Shown here piece after piece: positions 24,953-33,695 of a DNA stretch of 64,000 nucleotides. Position 1 is the stretch's first letter. Every line of letters begins with the position of its first letter. The DNA lies in NCBI GenBank assembly GCA_000686145.1, contig JMMB01000007.1, positions 496,001-560,000 of the forward strand. The letters are read 5' to 3'. The notes below the pieces were generated by a model, which ran no database searches, was not told the DNA's origin, and worked only from the letters and a program-made list of their open reading frames with translations. Origin of the DNA: Peptostreptococcaceae bacterium VA2. Its GTDB lineage: Bacteria > Bacillota > Clostridia > Peptostreptococcales > Peptostreptococcaceae. The position numbers and the translations under genes were made by a program.

Positions 24953-24987
24953 AATAAGCCTTATTTTATTAATAAGGCTTATTTTAA
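24953..24987 (+). terminator. terminator of the rlmD operon
   Basis: Perfect stem AATAAGCCTTATT (24953-24965) with AATAAGGCTTATT (24971-24983), followed by TT-rich sequence. Confidence 0.85.
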
Positions 24988-25081
24988 TTAAACTAAAAAT
25001 AAAAATCACAAAATTTGATTAGAATAAAAATATGAAAAATCCAAACTATAATAAGTGAATTATATTTTGGAGGAACTTAAT

Positions 25082-26455
25082 ATGAAAAATAAAAACAAGC
25101 TTTTAAAATATGTAATATCACTAGTATTAATTGTTTCATTGATAACCGTAATAAATTCAAAAGATGAATTTAACGTTAAAGATACAATACAGACTAACTT
25201 ATCTCAAGGTCTAAGAACCGTAAAAATAACTGAAGAAAAAACAAAAATAGATTATAAAAATGTAGCGATAAGTGTAAAAATGCCTCAAATACATTTTTCA
25301 AATAGTGAGGTGAAACGATATATAAATACATATATAAGAAGAAATATAAATGAGTATATAAATCATCAAAGACAAAAGACTGAGTTAAACAATAATAATG
25401 AAAAAAAAGATATAAATATAAACTATAATGTAGCATTTGAAGATAGAAATTTAATAAATATAGTAATTTATAAAAATATAAATAAAGGTAAAAAAGAATT
25501 TATATTAGAAAAAGATAGTTACTTATTTGATTTAAAAACAGGACAAAGAATTTACTTAGATAATTTATTAAAAGGTAATTTAGACTATGAAAAAGTTATA
25601 ACTAAATATATATATAATTATGCTAAAAAACAAGATTTGAAAATTGATAAACAAAAAATAGTTGTAAATAAATACACTGACTTTATTATTGCAGATGGAG
25701 GTATAATAGTTTATTTCAATCCTTATAGAGAAGATAATAGCAATATAAATTATGAATTTAAAATACCTATAGAAATTTTCAAAAATAAAATAAAAGCACT
25801 TACCACTAGTAATATTGTTGCAAATATAGATACTCAAACAATAACTAAAGATAATAAATATATTAATAGCGTAATAAATATACCAATAATAATGACATCA
25901 AATAAAGAAATTGAAAAATATATAAATGATGAGATAAGAAAGGATATAATGGAATTTTATAATGAATCTCAAGCAGAAGCAAAAAAATATTTGGATAATT
26001 TAGCTGATATAGAAAATAAATTTGTAGCTAATGTTGATTTTGAAGTTAAAAAAAATAGTGATGATATATTAAGCATAAATGTAAGATACTATAAATACAG
26101 TGGTGGTGCACATGGATATTATGAAACTGTATCATATAATATTGATATGAAAGATGGAAAGTTATTAACATTAAGTGATTTATTTAAACCAAATATAGAT
26201 TATAAGAAAGTAATAGATAATGAAATAAGAAATAAGATAGAAAATATAGTTAAAAATGATAAAGAATATGAAGGAGTATATCAATTTAATGGAATCAAAT
26301 TAAATAATAAATTTTATATACAAGATGATAATTTAGTTATTTATTTTGATTTATATGAAATAGCGCCCTATGCAGCTGGAGAACCAGAGTTTTCAATAAA
26401 TATAAGCGTAATAAATCATATATTAAAAGATAAGTATGTAGAGATATTTAGATAA
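25082..26455 (+). CDS. secreted/anchored protein with tandem DUF4163-DUF3298 (PdaC/RsiV-like) modules
   Basis: From the ATG at 25082 (GGAGG nine bases upstream; the frame upstream is leader) it has 457 residues with an N-terminal hydrophobic helix (LLKYVISLVLIVSLITVI) acting as signal or anchor. The extracellular part is two copies of one module. Copy 1 is about residues 40-240 (...SYLFDLKTGQRIYLDNLLKGNLDYEKVI...) and copy 2 about 255-450 (YKYSGGAHGYYETVSYNIDMKDGKLLTLSDLFKPNIDYKKVI). Only copy 2 keeps the SGGAHGYY signature. Such domains occur in anti-sigma RsiV, where they bind lysozyme, and in PdaC. Function here unknown; wall sensing is a guess. Confidence 0.82.
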   Translation: MKNKNKLLKYVISLVLIVSLITVINSKDEFNVKDTIQTNLSQGLRTVKITEEKTKIDYKNVAISVKMPQIHFSNSEVKRYINTYIRRNINEYINHQRQKTELNNNNEKKDININYNVAFEDRNLINIVIYKNINKGKKEFILEKDSYLFDLKTGQRIYLDNLLKGNLDYEKVITKYIYNYAKKQDLKIDKQKIVVNKYTDFIIADGGIIVYFNPYREDNSNINYEFKIPIEIFKNKIKALTTSNIVANIDTQTITKDNKYINSVINIPIIMTSNKEIEKYINDEIRKDIMEFYNESQAEAKKYLDNLADIENKFVANVDFEVKKNSDDILSINVRYYKYSGGAHGYYETVSYNIDMKDGKLLTLSDLFKPNIDYKKVIDNEIRNKIENIVKNDKEYEGVYQFNGIKLNNKFYIQDDNLVIYFDLYEIAPYAAGEPEFSINISVINHILKDKYVEIFR

Positions 26456-26474
26456 AGTTAATTAGCTTAAAAAT

Positions 26475-26521
26475 AAAACCTATAAATTTAGTTATAGTAG
26501 ACCTGAATTTATAGGTTTTTA
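26475..26521. terminator. bidirectional terminator between DUF4163 gene and sleC
   Basis: AAAACCTATAAATT pairs with AATTTATAGGTTTT around a loop of about 18 bases, with A/T tails both ways. Confidence 0.8.
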
Positions 26522-26535
26522 ATATTTAAGTTGAA

Positions 26536-27807
26536 TTATATAGTTGGATTTAAAGAAGCTATTTTAGTTACAGCAACATATACTCTAGAGATTTCATACC
26601 ATGTTTTAAAATCTACTACCCCAGATTTAGGTAATCCAAATATACCTTGGAATGTTTTTACAGCTTCAGCAGTAGAATCACCATATATTCCATCTTCTTT
26701 TACTTTAGGAATTGCTGGATATCCTTTGGAAATAGCATTAAGTTGGTTTTGAACAGTTTTAACATATTTATTATTAGATCCAACTTGTAGTGTATCTCCA
26801 GGGAATGATACAGGAACCCCGCTTACTATTGGAGCTTCTTCAAATATTATTTCATCTCCGTAGAAATATCTAAGTATGGCTTCGAAGTCTTTACCTTGAG
26901 CACCTAAATCTTTACTTCCCCATTGAGTCATTTGATTAGGACACTGAGATTTTTTACCATCGCAGTATTGAGCTAGTAAAGGCTGTCTTGAAGTAGGTGG
27001 ACGTTTTATATATGTGTTAAAGATATCATCTACAACCACATTTATTGTATCAAAAAAATTCCTATTATTTATGAATTTATGGTCATAGACAGTAGTAGAA
27101 GTTATTGTAAAGTTATAACCTTTATTCCTATACCATTCAGTAAAAACTCTATTTAATGTAAATGAAATTATAGCTATTACATTAGAGTAAATAGTTTGAG
27201 TAGGCCAAGTAGAATATATCTCAGAAGAAGCAACATTTTTAATATATTCTTTAAATGGTACCCAATAATCGTTTGCAGACGTATTTTCAGGTAAGCCATC
27301 ATGTACTACTATAAATTCAGGCACAACAGGGTTATCTAAAACAACAAACCCTGTAGGTGGGGGTAACTGTTTTAAGCTACTTTCAGGTATCTTAGGTGGA
27401 TAAGTTCCATATAAAGTATTATCTCCAATATCATATACTTCCTCATTTTGTCTAGAATAGGATCCTCTACATCTAGTTTTAGCTATGAGAGGAACATTTT
27501 GCCTAGCTTCTACAGTTGGAAATAATTGAGTTCCTTCTATAATTATGGTTTCATAACCATCAACAATAGTTTCTACAGAGTATTGGCTATAGGGTCTTAC
27601 ATCAGAAGGTTGTTGAGAAAACTTAATGTCCGGAGCAGGAAGATTTAACCCGGTTACTTGACCAGAGGAATTAGTTTTTAAATTTTCTAAAACTAATGTT
27701 GCACGCTCTCCATCTTGTGGAATTGAATATATATTTACAGTAGCATTTTCAATAGGTCTGTTAGTGGCTTTATCTAAAACACTAACTGTTAAAAAGCCAT
27801 CTTGCAT
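26536..27807 (-). CDS. sleC: spore cortex-lytic enzyme SleC precursor
   Basis: Degrades cortex peptidoglycan during germination. In Clostridia it is made as a zymogen in the mother cell and activated by the Csp subtilisin-like proteases. It has 423 residues. The N-terminal pre/pro region (about 1-115) is beta-sandwich-like (MQDGFLTVSVLDKATNRPIENATVNIYS). The middle is a SpoIID-like catalytic domain (about 155-310) with ASSEIYSTWP, the QPLLAQYCDGKKSQCPNQMTQWGS segment and ILRYFYG. A PG_binding_1 domain (about 345-415) ends it (LQVGSNNKYVKTVQNQLN, DGIYGDSTAEAVKTFQ). It closely fits what I recall of C. difficile SleC. A SigK-like promoter lies upstream at 27852-27879. Confidence 0.88.
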   Translation of the reverse strand: MQDGFLTVSVLDKATNRPIENATVNIYSIPQDGERATLVLENLKTNSSGQVTGLNLPAPDIKFSQQPSDVRPYSQYSVETIVDGYETIIIEGTQLFPTVEARQNVPLIAKTRCRGSYSRQNEEVYDIGDNTLYGTYPPKIPESSLKQLPPPTGFVVLDNPVVPEFIVVHDGLPENTSANDYWVPFKEYIKNVASSEIYSTWPTQTIYSNVIAIISFTLNRVFTEWYRNKGYNFTITSTTVYDHKFINNRNFFDTINVVVDDIFNTYIKRPPTSRQPLLAQYCDGKKSQCPNQMTQWGSKDLGAQGKDFEAILRYFYGDEIIFEEAPIVSGVPVSFPGDTLQVGSNNKYVKTVQNQLNAISKGYPAIPKVKEDGIYGDSTAEAVKTFQGIFGLPKSGVVDFKTWYEISRVYVAVTKIASLNPTI

Positions 27808-27851
27808 AGAATCACCCTTTCTTTCAAATAATTTAATAATATCTTGTATTT

Positions 27852-27879
27852 TATAGTATGAAGATAGTTCTTATTTTGT
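27852..27879 (-). promoter_or_regulatory. candidate mother-cell (SigK/SigE-like) promoter of sleC
   Basis: On the minus strand CATACTATA fits the SigK -10 CATAnnnTA. An AC lies 17 bases upstream, the SigK -35. It begins about 45 bases before the start codon, and the expected expression compartment agrees. Confidence 0.5.
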
Positions 27880-27931
27880 TAAGATAATTAAAAATAATAT
27901 AAATTAAAATATAAATAAGGGATGTGTTTTG

Positions 27932-28639
27932 ATGAAGATAGATTTATTGATACTGGCTATTGCACCTACTATAGCTTGTATGTTATGGATATATTTAAAG
28001 GATAAATACGATAGAGAGCCTATACGGTTATTATGTAAGTTTTTTATAATGGGAACTTTTATAAGTGTTATAGCAATTATAATAGAAGGAATTTTAATTA
28101 AAATAAAAATATTTGAAGGATACTCTAATTACATTTTTATGTCATTTATAGTGGCAGCATTAACAGAAGAAGGCTTAAAATATATAGTCCTCTTACCTAA
28201 CTTAGTGAAGGAAAAAAATTTTAATGAAAAATTAGATGGAATTATTTACTCTATATTTTTATCCCTTGGATTTGCGACAATAGAAAACATAATATATATA
28301 TTGTTTGAAAATAGAAATTTAGCTTTTGAAGTGGGTGTTATAAGAGCAGTAATATCTATACCAGCACATGTTATGTTTGCAATAACAATGGGATATTATA
28401 TATCTAAATATAAATTTAGCAATGAAAAGATAAAAAAAAGAGAGTATCTTACTTTATCTATATTAGTACCAGTATTACTTCATGGAATTTTTGATTTTAT
28501 ATTGATGATAGAATACAGATGGTCTGTTGTATTGTTTATAATTTACGTTGTATTTTTATGGAAAATAAATTTAGACAAGCTAGATCATTATATAGATAAA
28601 TCTAAAATAAGATTTTTAAAAAAAAGAAAGAAGAAATAG
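27932..28639 (+). CDS. prsW: PrsW-family intramembrane metalloprotease
   Basis: Integral membrane protease with about seven to eight helices in 235 residues. Conserved PrsW motifs are visible: the Glu pair in AALTEEGLKY, ATIENIIY, the His in IPAHVMFAITMGYY, and LLHGIFDF. In B. subtilis and C. difficile PrsW cleaves anti-sigma factor RsiW or RsiT to release an ECF sigma factor. No ECF or anti-sigma gene is adjacent here. ATG 27932 is preferred over the TTG one codon earlier. It is divergent from sleC. Confidence 0.88.
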   Translation: MKIDLLILAIAPTIACMLWIYLKDKYDREPIRLLCKFFIMGTFISVIAIIIEGILIKIKIFEGYSNYIFMSFIVAALTEEGLKYIVLLPNLVKEKNFNEKLDGIIYSIFLSLGFATIENIIYILFENRNLAFEVGVIRAVISIPAHVMFAITMGYYISKYKFSNEKIKKREYLTLSILVPVLLHGIFDFILMIEYRWSVVLFIIYVVFLWKINLDKLDHYIDKSKIRFLKKRKKK

Positions 28640-28645
28640 AGATTC

Positions 28646-28742
28646 AAATATAATATAACTAATCAGACAATACAAAAAAATGTATATTTAAATATAATAT
28701 AGTTCAATAATAAAAGAAGGACAATTTTATAAATATAATATA
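28646..28742 (+). repeat. three direct copies of AAATATAATATA
   Basis: Copies at 28646-28657, 28690-28701 and 28731-28742, spaced 44 and 41 bases apart, all upstream of the gene at 28754. Each contains a TATAAT. In AT-rich DNA this may be chance or stacked -10 elements. Confidence 0.4.
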
Positions 28743-28753
28743 GGAGGTATATT

Positions 28754-29557
28754 ATGAGCTCATTAGATAAAAATCAAGAGTACGTTATATCTAAATTTTT
28801 ACAAAGATATGACTATGATGCAGTTTTAGATATATTAGACGAAGCGGGAATTATAGAAGGAGATTTATATTTACTAATGGATTCATCTAAATATGCGATT
28901 AATTTTGATTTTAAAAAAGCATTGAAAAGTATAAATAAAATGAGTGACGAGATGCTATCAAGACAGGAAATAAAGAAATTAATAACTAACTTAGATAATT
29001 TAAATATAGGAGAACCTGAAGATGTACTCTCTGAATTAGTAGAGAATATGAAAATTCAAATTGTGAATGAAGAGTACATAGATTTTCTAGGAAGGCTATA
29101 TAGATTAAAGGAAGCTTTGTTTAAATATATTTTTATTAGTACCAAAGAATCAAAAACATACAAAGTATGTATGCATGGCTATATGGTATCTAAGAAAAAC
29201 ATTTTATATACTTTAAAAAAGAAGTATAATATATATAATGGAAATTTGATACATGGGGTAACTCAATATATAAACAAGCACATAAAAAAAACTAAAAGAA
29301 TGGACAAAGTAGTAGAAATATTAAACAGTGAGAGACTAGAAAGTTTAATTAGATTAAGAAATGAAAGTCCAGTGGGGCATGGTTTTAAAGGCGTAAGCAA
29401 AGAAGATATTGAAGAGCTATATGGCAACCCAATGGAGGTAGTACAAGATTTAGTTAAAGCGTGCGAATTGTTAGACATTGGAATCAAGATGAATAAATAT
29501 GATAATATTAATGAGATGGCAATACATATGATAGGTAGCTTAAAAAAATCGAATTAA
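28754..29557 (+). CDS. hypothetical protein with HEPN-like RNase motif
   Basis: A 267-residue soluble, mostly helical protein. I do not recognise the family. Near the C terminus it has RNESPVGH (Arg202 to His209), an R-x6-H arrangement with Asn after the Arg. That is the signature of catalytic HEPN ribonucleases, and it is followed by the GFKGVS turn seen in some Csm6-type HEPN domains. There is no CARF domain or CRISPR locus in the window. The N-terminal 130 residues are helical and acidic. A strong AGGAGG precedes the ATG. Its end is 37 bases from the signal peptidase start. Confidence 0.7.
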   Translation: MSSLDKNQEYVISKFLQRYDYDAVLDILDEAGIIEGDLYLLMDSSKYAINFDFKKALKSINKMSDEMLSRQEIKKLITNLDNLNIGEPEDVLSELVENMKIQIVNEEYIDFLGRLYRLKEALFKYIFISTKESKTYKVCMHGYMVSKKNILYTLKKKYNIYNGNLIHGVTQYINKHIKKTKRMDKVVEILNSERLESLIRLRNESPVGHGFKGVSKEDIEELYGNPMEVVQDLVKACELLDIGIKMNKYDNINEMAIHMIGSLKKSN

Positions 29558-29594
29558 TATATTGAGCAACCTAATTTTAGAGGAGATGGTACGG

Positions 29595-30128
29595 ATGAAT
29601 GAAAAAATAAAGAAAGAGGCGATAGAATGGATGAAAATAATTGCGACAGCTCTTATATTTGCCTTTATAATAACTCAATTTATAAGGCCTACATTGGTAA
29701 GAGGGGAATCAATGTATCCAACCCTAGAGGAAAATGATTATTTAATAATCAATAGAATGGCGTATAAAATCGGCGAACCAAAAGATGGAGATATAATAGT
29801 GTTTAGCACAGAATTATTACAAGAAGATGGGGATCGCAAAGATTTAGTAAAAAGAATTGTTGGGGTTGCAGGAGACCATATAAAAATAGAAAACTCAAAA
29901 GTATATGTAAACGATAAATTAATAGATGAGCCATATATACATAACAATTATACTGAAGGAAATATAGATATTATCATACCAGAAGGAAAAATATTTGCCA
30001 TGGGAGATAATAGAGAAAAGAGCTTAGATAGTAGATATGAAGATGTAGGATTAGTTAATGAAAAAGATGTAATGGGTAAGGTTATGATAAGATTGTACCC
30101 ATTTAATAAAATAGGAAAAGTTAATTAG
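29595..30128 (+). CDS. lepB: type I signal peptidase
   Basis: Membrane-anchored serine protease that removes signal peptides from exported proteins. From ATG 29595 (AGAGGAGA upstream) it has 177 residues, the Gram-positive SipS-type size. One N-terminal transmembrane helix (WMKIIATALIFAFIITQFI), catalytic Ser in RGESMYPTL, general-base Lys in KDLVKRIVGVAGD, and the MGDNREKSLDSRY box E are present. An upstream TTG at 29562 and ATG at 29586 are poorer starts. The TIM-barrel gene begins 9 bases after it. Confidence 0.95.
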   Translation: MNEKIKKEAIEWMKIIATALIFAFIITQFIRPTLVRGESMYPTLEENDYLIINRMAYKIGEPKDGDIIVFSTELLQEDGDRKDLVKRIVGVAGDHIKIENSKVYVNDKLIDEPYIHNNYTEGNIDIIIPEGKIFAMGDNREKSLDSRYEDVGLVNEKDVMGKVMIRLYPFNKIGKVN

Positions 30129-30137
30129 AGGTTTGTT

Positions 30138-30899
30138 ATGAGAATAGGGATATCAGCACTTTTATTTAATATTGAAGAAGCTTTAAATTTATGTGAAAAA
30201 ATAGAAAATATAAAACATATAGAAATTGGTATTGATAACTTAGATGAATGCGAAAAATTATGTGATTATAAAGATAGAATCAAAAAATTAGATTTATCAT
30301 TAGGGATTCATTTACCTATGGAATTAAATACTTGTGAAAATGTGGATTATATAAGAAATTCATGGATAGAATTTGTGGAAAATTTATATGATAATGTAAA
30401 AGAGATAGATATAAAATATATAAACCTTCACTTAGGATATGTTATGAGTAATAGATTAAAAAAAAGTAGAGATAAATATTTAAATATTAGTAGTGATTTT
30501 TTAAAAGTATTATCAGATCGCATAGACACCAATATTTCTATAGAAAATGTATATTCAGATAATGGAGATTTTTCAAATGTTGGAAACATAGCATATGATT
30601 TTGAATATATATTTGAGAGGGTAAAAAATAGTAGATTATGGTTTTGTTATGATACAGGACATAATTTAATAAATAAAGATAATTATATAAAAAAATTAAG
30701 TGAAAAAATAAAAATAATTCATTTAAGTGATAATGATGGTATCAATGATATACATATTGGTATTGGTAAAGGAATATTATCAAATGAACATATAAAAGAG
30801 GTTGTTAATTTAGATACCGATTATATGGTATTAGAAATTAACTATAAAGATATTGAGGATAGTATCAAAAATTTAGATTTTATTATGAAAGAGGTGTAA
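30138..30899 (+). CDS. xylose isomerase-like TIM-barrel protein
   Basis: A 253-residue protein of the AP endonuclease 2/sugar epimerase superfamily. It follows the TIM-barrel pattern with metal-type residues: LGIHLPME, YINLHLGY, ISIENVYSDNG, CYDTGHN and KIIHLSDNDG with a following HIGIGKG. These correspond to the His/Glu/Asp metal ligands of the fold. Substrate unknown. It is in the same direction as lepB with a 9-base gap. Its stop codon is inside the loop of its own terminator hairpin. Confidence 0.8.
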   Translation: MRIGISALLFNIEEALNLCEKIENIKHIEIGIDNLDECEKLCDYKDRIKKLDLSLGIHLPMELNTCENVDYIRNSWIEFVENLYDNVKEIDIKYINLHLGYVMSNRLKKSRDKYLNISSDFLKVLSDRIDTNISIENVYSDNGDFSNVGNIAYDFEYIFERVKNSRLWFCYDTGHNLINKDNYIKKLSEKIKIIHLSDNDGINDIHIGIGKGILSNEHIKEVVNLDTDYMVLEINYKDIEDSIKNLDFIMKEV

Positions 30900-30911
30900 A
30901 TACCTCTTTTT
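30888..30911 (+). terminator. terminator overlapping a stop codon
   Basis: AAAGAGGT/ACCTCTTT with a six- to eight-base loop containing the TAA of the preceding gene, followed by T5. Confidence 0.75.
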
Positions 30912-30936
30912 CCTGTATGTAGGAGAAGGGAGAAAT

Positions 30937-32604
30937 ATGAGGAATATAAATTTAAACATTGATGGGAAAGTAACACAATATAATATTAAAGAAGGATACT
31001 CAGGTGTATTATTAGAGGATATAGCAAAAGAATTTAGTGAAAGTTATAAAGGGTGCATAACTATTGCTATTGTAGAAAATAAATTGAGAGAATTAAGCCA
31101 TCAAATTAACGAAGACTCTGAAATAAGATTTTTAGATACAAGTACACCAGATGGGCTAAGAGTATATTCAAGAACAATGTCATTTGTATTTATAATGGCC
31201 TGTAATGAACTATTTAAAGAAAGTAGAGTTACAATAGAACATTCTTTATCTAATGGTTTGTATTGTGAAGTTCACATAGATAAAAAATTAGATGAAGATG
31301 ATATTTATAATATAAAGCAAAGGATGAATGAGATAGTAAAAAATAATTATAAAATAGAAAAAATATCAACTAATGTAGGCGAAGCAATAGATATATTTGA
31401 AAGTTGTGGTCTTCATGAAAAAGCAGAACTATTAAAATATAAAGAGTATGACGATGTAAAACTTTATAAATGTAACAATCATATAGATCATTTTTATGGA
31501 TACATGTTACCATCAACAGGGTATATAAAAACATTTGATTTGAAATTATATAATGATGGAGTTATTCTTTTAGGACCAAGTGAATTTGACAAAAATTTAT
31601 GTATGGAATTTAAGCAACAGCCAAAGCTTGCAAGTATATATAAAGAAGCAGAAAAATGGTCAAAACTTATAGGGGTAGATAAAGTAACAACGCTTAACAA
31701 AATAATAGGAAACGATGAGTACGGAGATGTAATAAGAATAGTTGAAGCACTACATGAGAAAAAGCTTTCTCAAATAGCAGATATAATAAAAGAAAAAGAT
31801 AAAAGATTAGTACTAATTGCAGCACCATCTTCATCAGGAAAAACTAGTTTTGCTAACCGATTATCAATACATCTTAGGGTCAATAACTTAAATCCTGTTT
31901 CAATATCTTTAGATGATTATTTTGTTAATAGAGAAGATACTCCTTTAGATGAGTTTGGAAATTTTGATTTTGAATGTATAGACGCTATAGATTTAAAAAG
32001 ATTTAATAAAGATTTAAAAGATTTATTAGATGGGAAAGAAATAAGCTTACCAAAATTTAATTTTAAGCTAGGAATAAGAGAAGAAACTGGTAAAAAATTA
32101 AAAATAGATGAAAATCAGCCAATAATCCTAGAAGGAATACATGGATTAAATCCTATGTTAACTAAATCTATCCCAGATAGTGATAAATTCAAGATATATA
32201 TAAGTGCTCTTACTCAAATAAATTTAGATGACCACAATAGAATCCCGACAACTGATTTAAGGTTAATAAGAAGAATGGTTAGAGATTATAATTTTAGAGG
32301 TTATAGTGCAGAAAAAACAATAATGCAATGGGAATCTGTAAGACGTGGGGAAAAGAAAAATATATTCCCTTATCAAGAAGAGGCAGATATAATATTTAAC
32401 TCTGCATGTGTTTATGAATTATCTATTTTAAAAACATATGCAAAACCATTACTAGAAGAAATTTCAATAGAAAATCCATCATATATAGAAGCTAATAGAT
32501 TGCTTAAATTTCTCCAATATTTTACTGAATTGAAAGACACATCAGATATACCTTTCACATCTATATTGAGAGAGTTTATAGGCGGTAGTAAAATAGTAGA
32601 TTAG
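30937..32604 (+). CDS. TGS-domain nucleoside (uridine) kinase-like protein
   Basis: A 555-residue fusion. The N terminus looks like the TGS and second additional domains of threonyl-tRNA synthetase (about 1-220). The C-terminal half is a uridine kinase/phosphoribulokinase domain with the P-loop APSSSGKT at residues 296-303, LDDYFVNREDTP, the ILEGIHGLNP strand and RLIRRMVRDYNFRG. Clostridia commonly carry this architecture, annotated as nucleoside or uridine kinase. ATP-dependent phosphorylation of a nucleoside is likely; the role of the synthetase-like part is unknown. AGGAGAAGGGAG precedes the ATG. Confidence 0.88.
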   Translation: MRNINLNIDGKVTQYNIKEGYSGVLLEDIAKEFSESYKGCITIAIVENKLRELSHQINEDSEIRFLDTSTPDGLRVYSRTMSFVFIMACNELFKESRVTIEHSLSNGLYCEVHIDKKLDEDDIYNIKQRMNEIVKNNYKIEKISTNVGEAIDIFESCGLHEKAELLKYKEYDDVKLYKCNNHIDHFYGYMLPSTGYIKTFDLKLYNDGVILLGPSEFDKNLCMEFKQQPKLASIYKEAEKWSKLIGVDKVTTLNKIIGNDEYGDVIRIVEALHEKKLSQIADIIKEKDKRLVLIAAPSSSGKTSFANRLSIHLRVNNLNPVSISLDDYFVNREDTPLDEFGNFDFECIDAIDLKRFNKDLKDLLDGKEISLPKFNFKLGIREETGKKLKIDENQPIILEGIHGLNPMLTKSIPDSDKFKIYISALTQINLDDHNRIPTTDLRLIRRMVRDYNFRGYSAEKTIMQWESVRRGEKKNIFPYQEEADIIFNSACVYELSILKTYAKPLLEEISIENPSYIEANRLLKFLQYFTELKDTSDIPFTSILREFIGGSKIVD

Positions 32605-32611
32605 AGATATA

Positions 32612-32649
32612 GAAAAGTCCTGATATTGACAGAATGTCAGGACCTTTTG
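32612..32649 (+). terminator. intrinsic terminator
   Basis: AAAAGTCCTGATATT pairs with AATGTCAGGACCTTTT, using one wobble, and is followed by a T-rich stretch. Confidence 0.85.
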
Positions 32650-32700
32650 TATTATATAATTAGCATATATTTAGAAATATAACTAAATAAGGAGGTAAAT

Positions 32701-33618
32701 ATGGAAAGAATACTTAAAGAAGTATTAGATATAAATAGAAAATATGTGAATTATGGTCAAGTAGCTAGCTATATACCGCAATTAAAAAATGCACATAGAG
32801 ACGATTTGGGAGTATGTATAATAGATAAAGATAATAATGTATATAAAGTGGGAGACTGTGAAACTAAATTTACAATCCAAAGTGTATCCAAAACTATAAT
32901 ACTTGCAATGGCTTTGATGGATAATGATTGGATTGATGTATTTTCAAAAGTTGGGATGGAACCAAGTGGGGACCCATTTAACTCTATAATGAAGCTAGAA
33001 ACAAATGATACAAAAAAACCATGCAATCCGATGATAAATGCTGGAGCTATAGTGACAACATCATTAATAAAAGGAGCTACTCCTCAAGAAAAAGAAGAGA
33101 GAATGTTAAAGTTCTTTAGAAGATTAGCCAAAAATGATAATATAGGAATTAATTATGATGTGTATGAGTCAGAGAAAATGAGCGGAGACAGAAATAGAGC
33201 AATGGCATACCTTCTTAAAAATGATGGATTTATTGATGGCGATGTAGAAGAAGTATTAGATTTGTATTTTAAACAGTGTTCTTTAGAAATAGATGCAGTA
33301 GATTTAGCAAGAATAGGTATGAATCTTGCATCTTATGGTATTGATGTAGAAAATGGTGAAAGAGTAATAAGTGAGAGAGTATCTAGAATGGTTAAAACTT
33401 TTATGGTTACATGTGGCATGTATGATGCATCTGGAGAGTTTGCTATAAAGGTTGGAATACCTGCTAAGTCTGGTGTTGGAGGGGGTATAATGGCATCAGT
33501 TCCAAATAGAATGGGGATTGGAGTTTATGGACCATCTTTAGATAAAAAAGGAAATAGTGTTGCGGGAGTAAAAATATTAGAAGACCTATCTAAAAGATTA
33601 AATTTGAATATCTTCTAA
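32701..33618 (+). CDS. glsA: glutaminase
   Basis: Hydrolyses glutamine to glutamate and ammonia. It has 305 residues, the normal size of the serine beta-lactamase-like glutaminase family. The catalytic Ser-x-x-Lys is in FTIQSVSKTI. MINAGAI, NDGFIDGD, MVTCGMYDASGEFA and KSGVGGGIMA complete the active-site blocks. AAGGAGG seven bases before the ATG. Monocistronic between two terminator/promoter boundaries. Confidence 0.95.
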   Translation: MERILKEVLDINRKYVNYGQVASYIPQLKNAHRDDLGVCIIDKDNNVYKVGDCETKFTIQSVSKTIILAMALMDNDWIDVFSKVGMEPSGDPFNSIMKLETNDTKKPCNPMINAGAIVTTSLIKGATPQEKEERMLKFFRRLAKNDNIGINYDVYESEKMSGDRNRAMAYLLKNDGFIDGDVEEVLDLYFKQCSLEIDAVDLARIGMNLASYGIDVENGERVISERVSRMVKTFMVTCGMYDASGEFAIKVGIPAKSGVGGGIMASVPNRMGIGVYGPSLDKKGNSVAGVKILEDLSKRLNLNIF

Positions 33619-33631
33619 AAGATAGAATTTT

Positions 33632-33660
33632 TTGACAACTACATATAGGTAATATATAAT
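33632..33660 (+). promoter_or_regulatory. perfect-consensus promoter
   Basis: TTGACA (33632-33637), exactly 17 bases, TATAAT (33655-33660), 36 bases before the ATG of the ArsR-like gene. Confidence 0.8.
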
Positions 33661-33695
33661 TAAATTAAAATAAAATCTTTTTTAGGGGTGGGGGA

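Noticed and set aside
28754-29557. CRISPR-Cas association for the HEPN-motif protein
   Set aside because: No repeat-spacer array, cas gene or CARF domain is present anywhere in the window.
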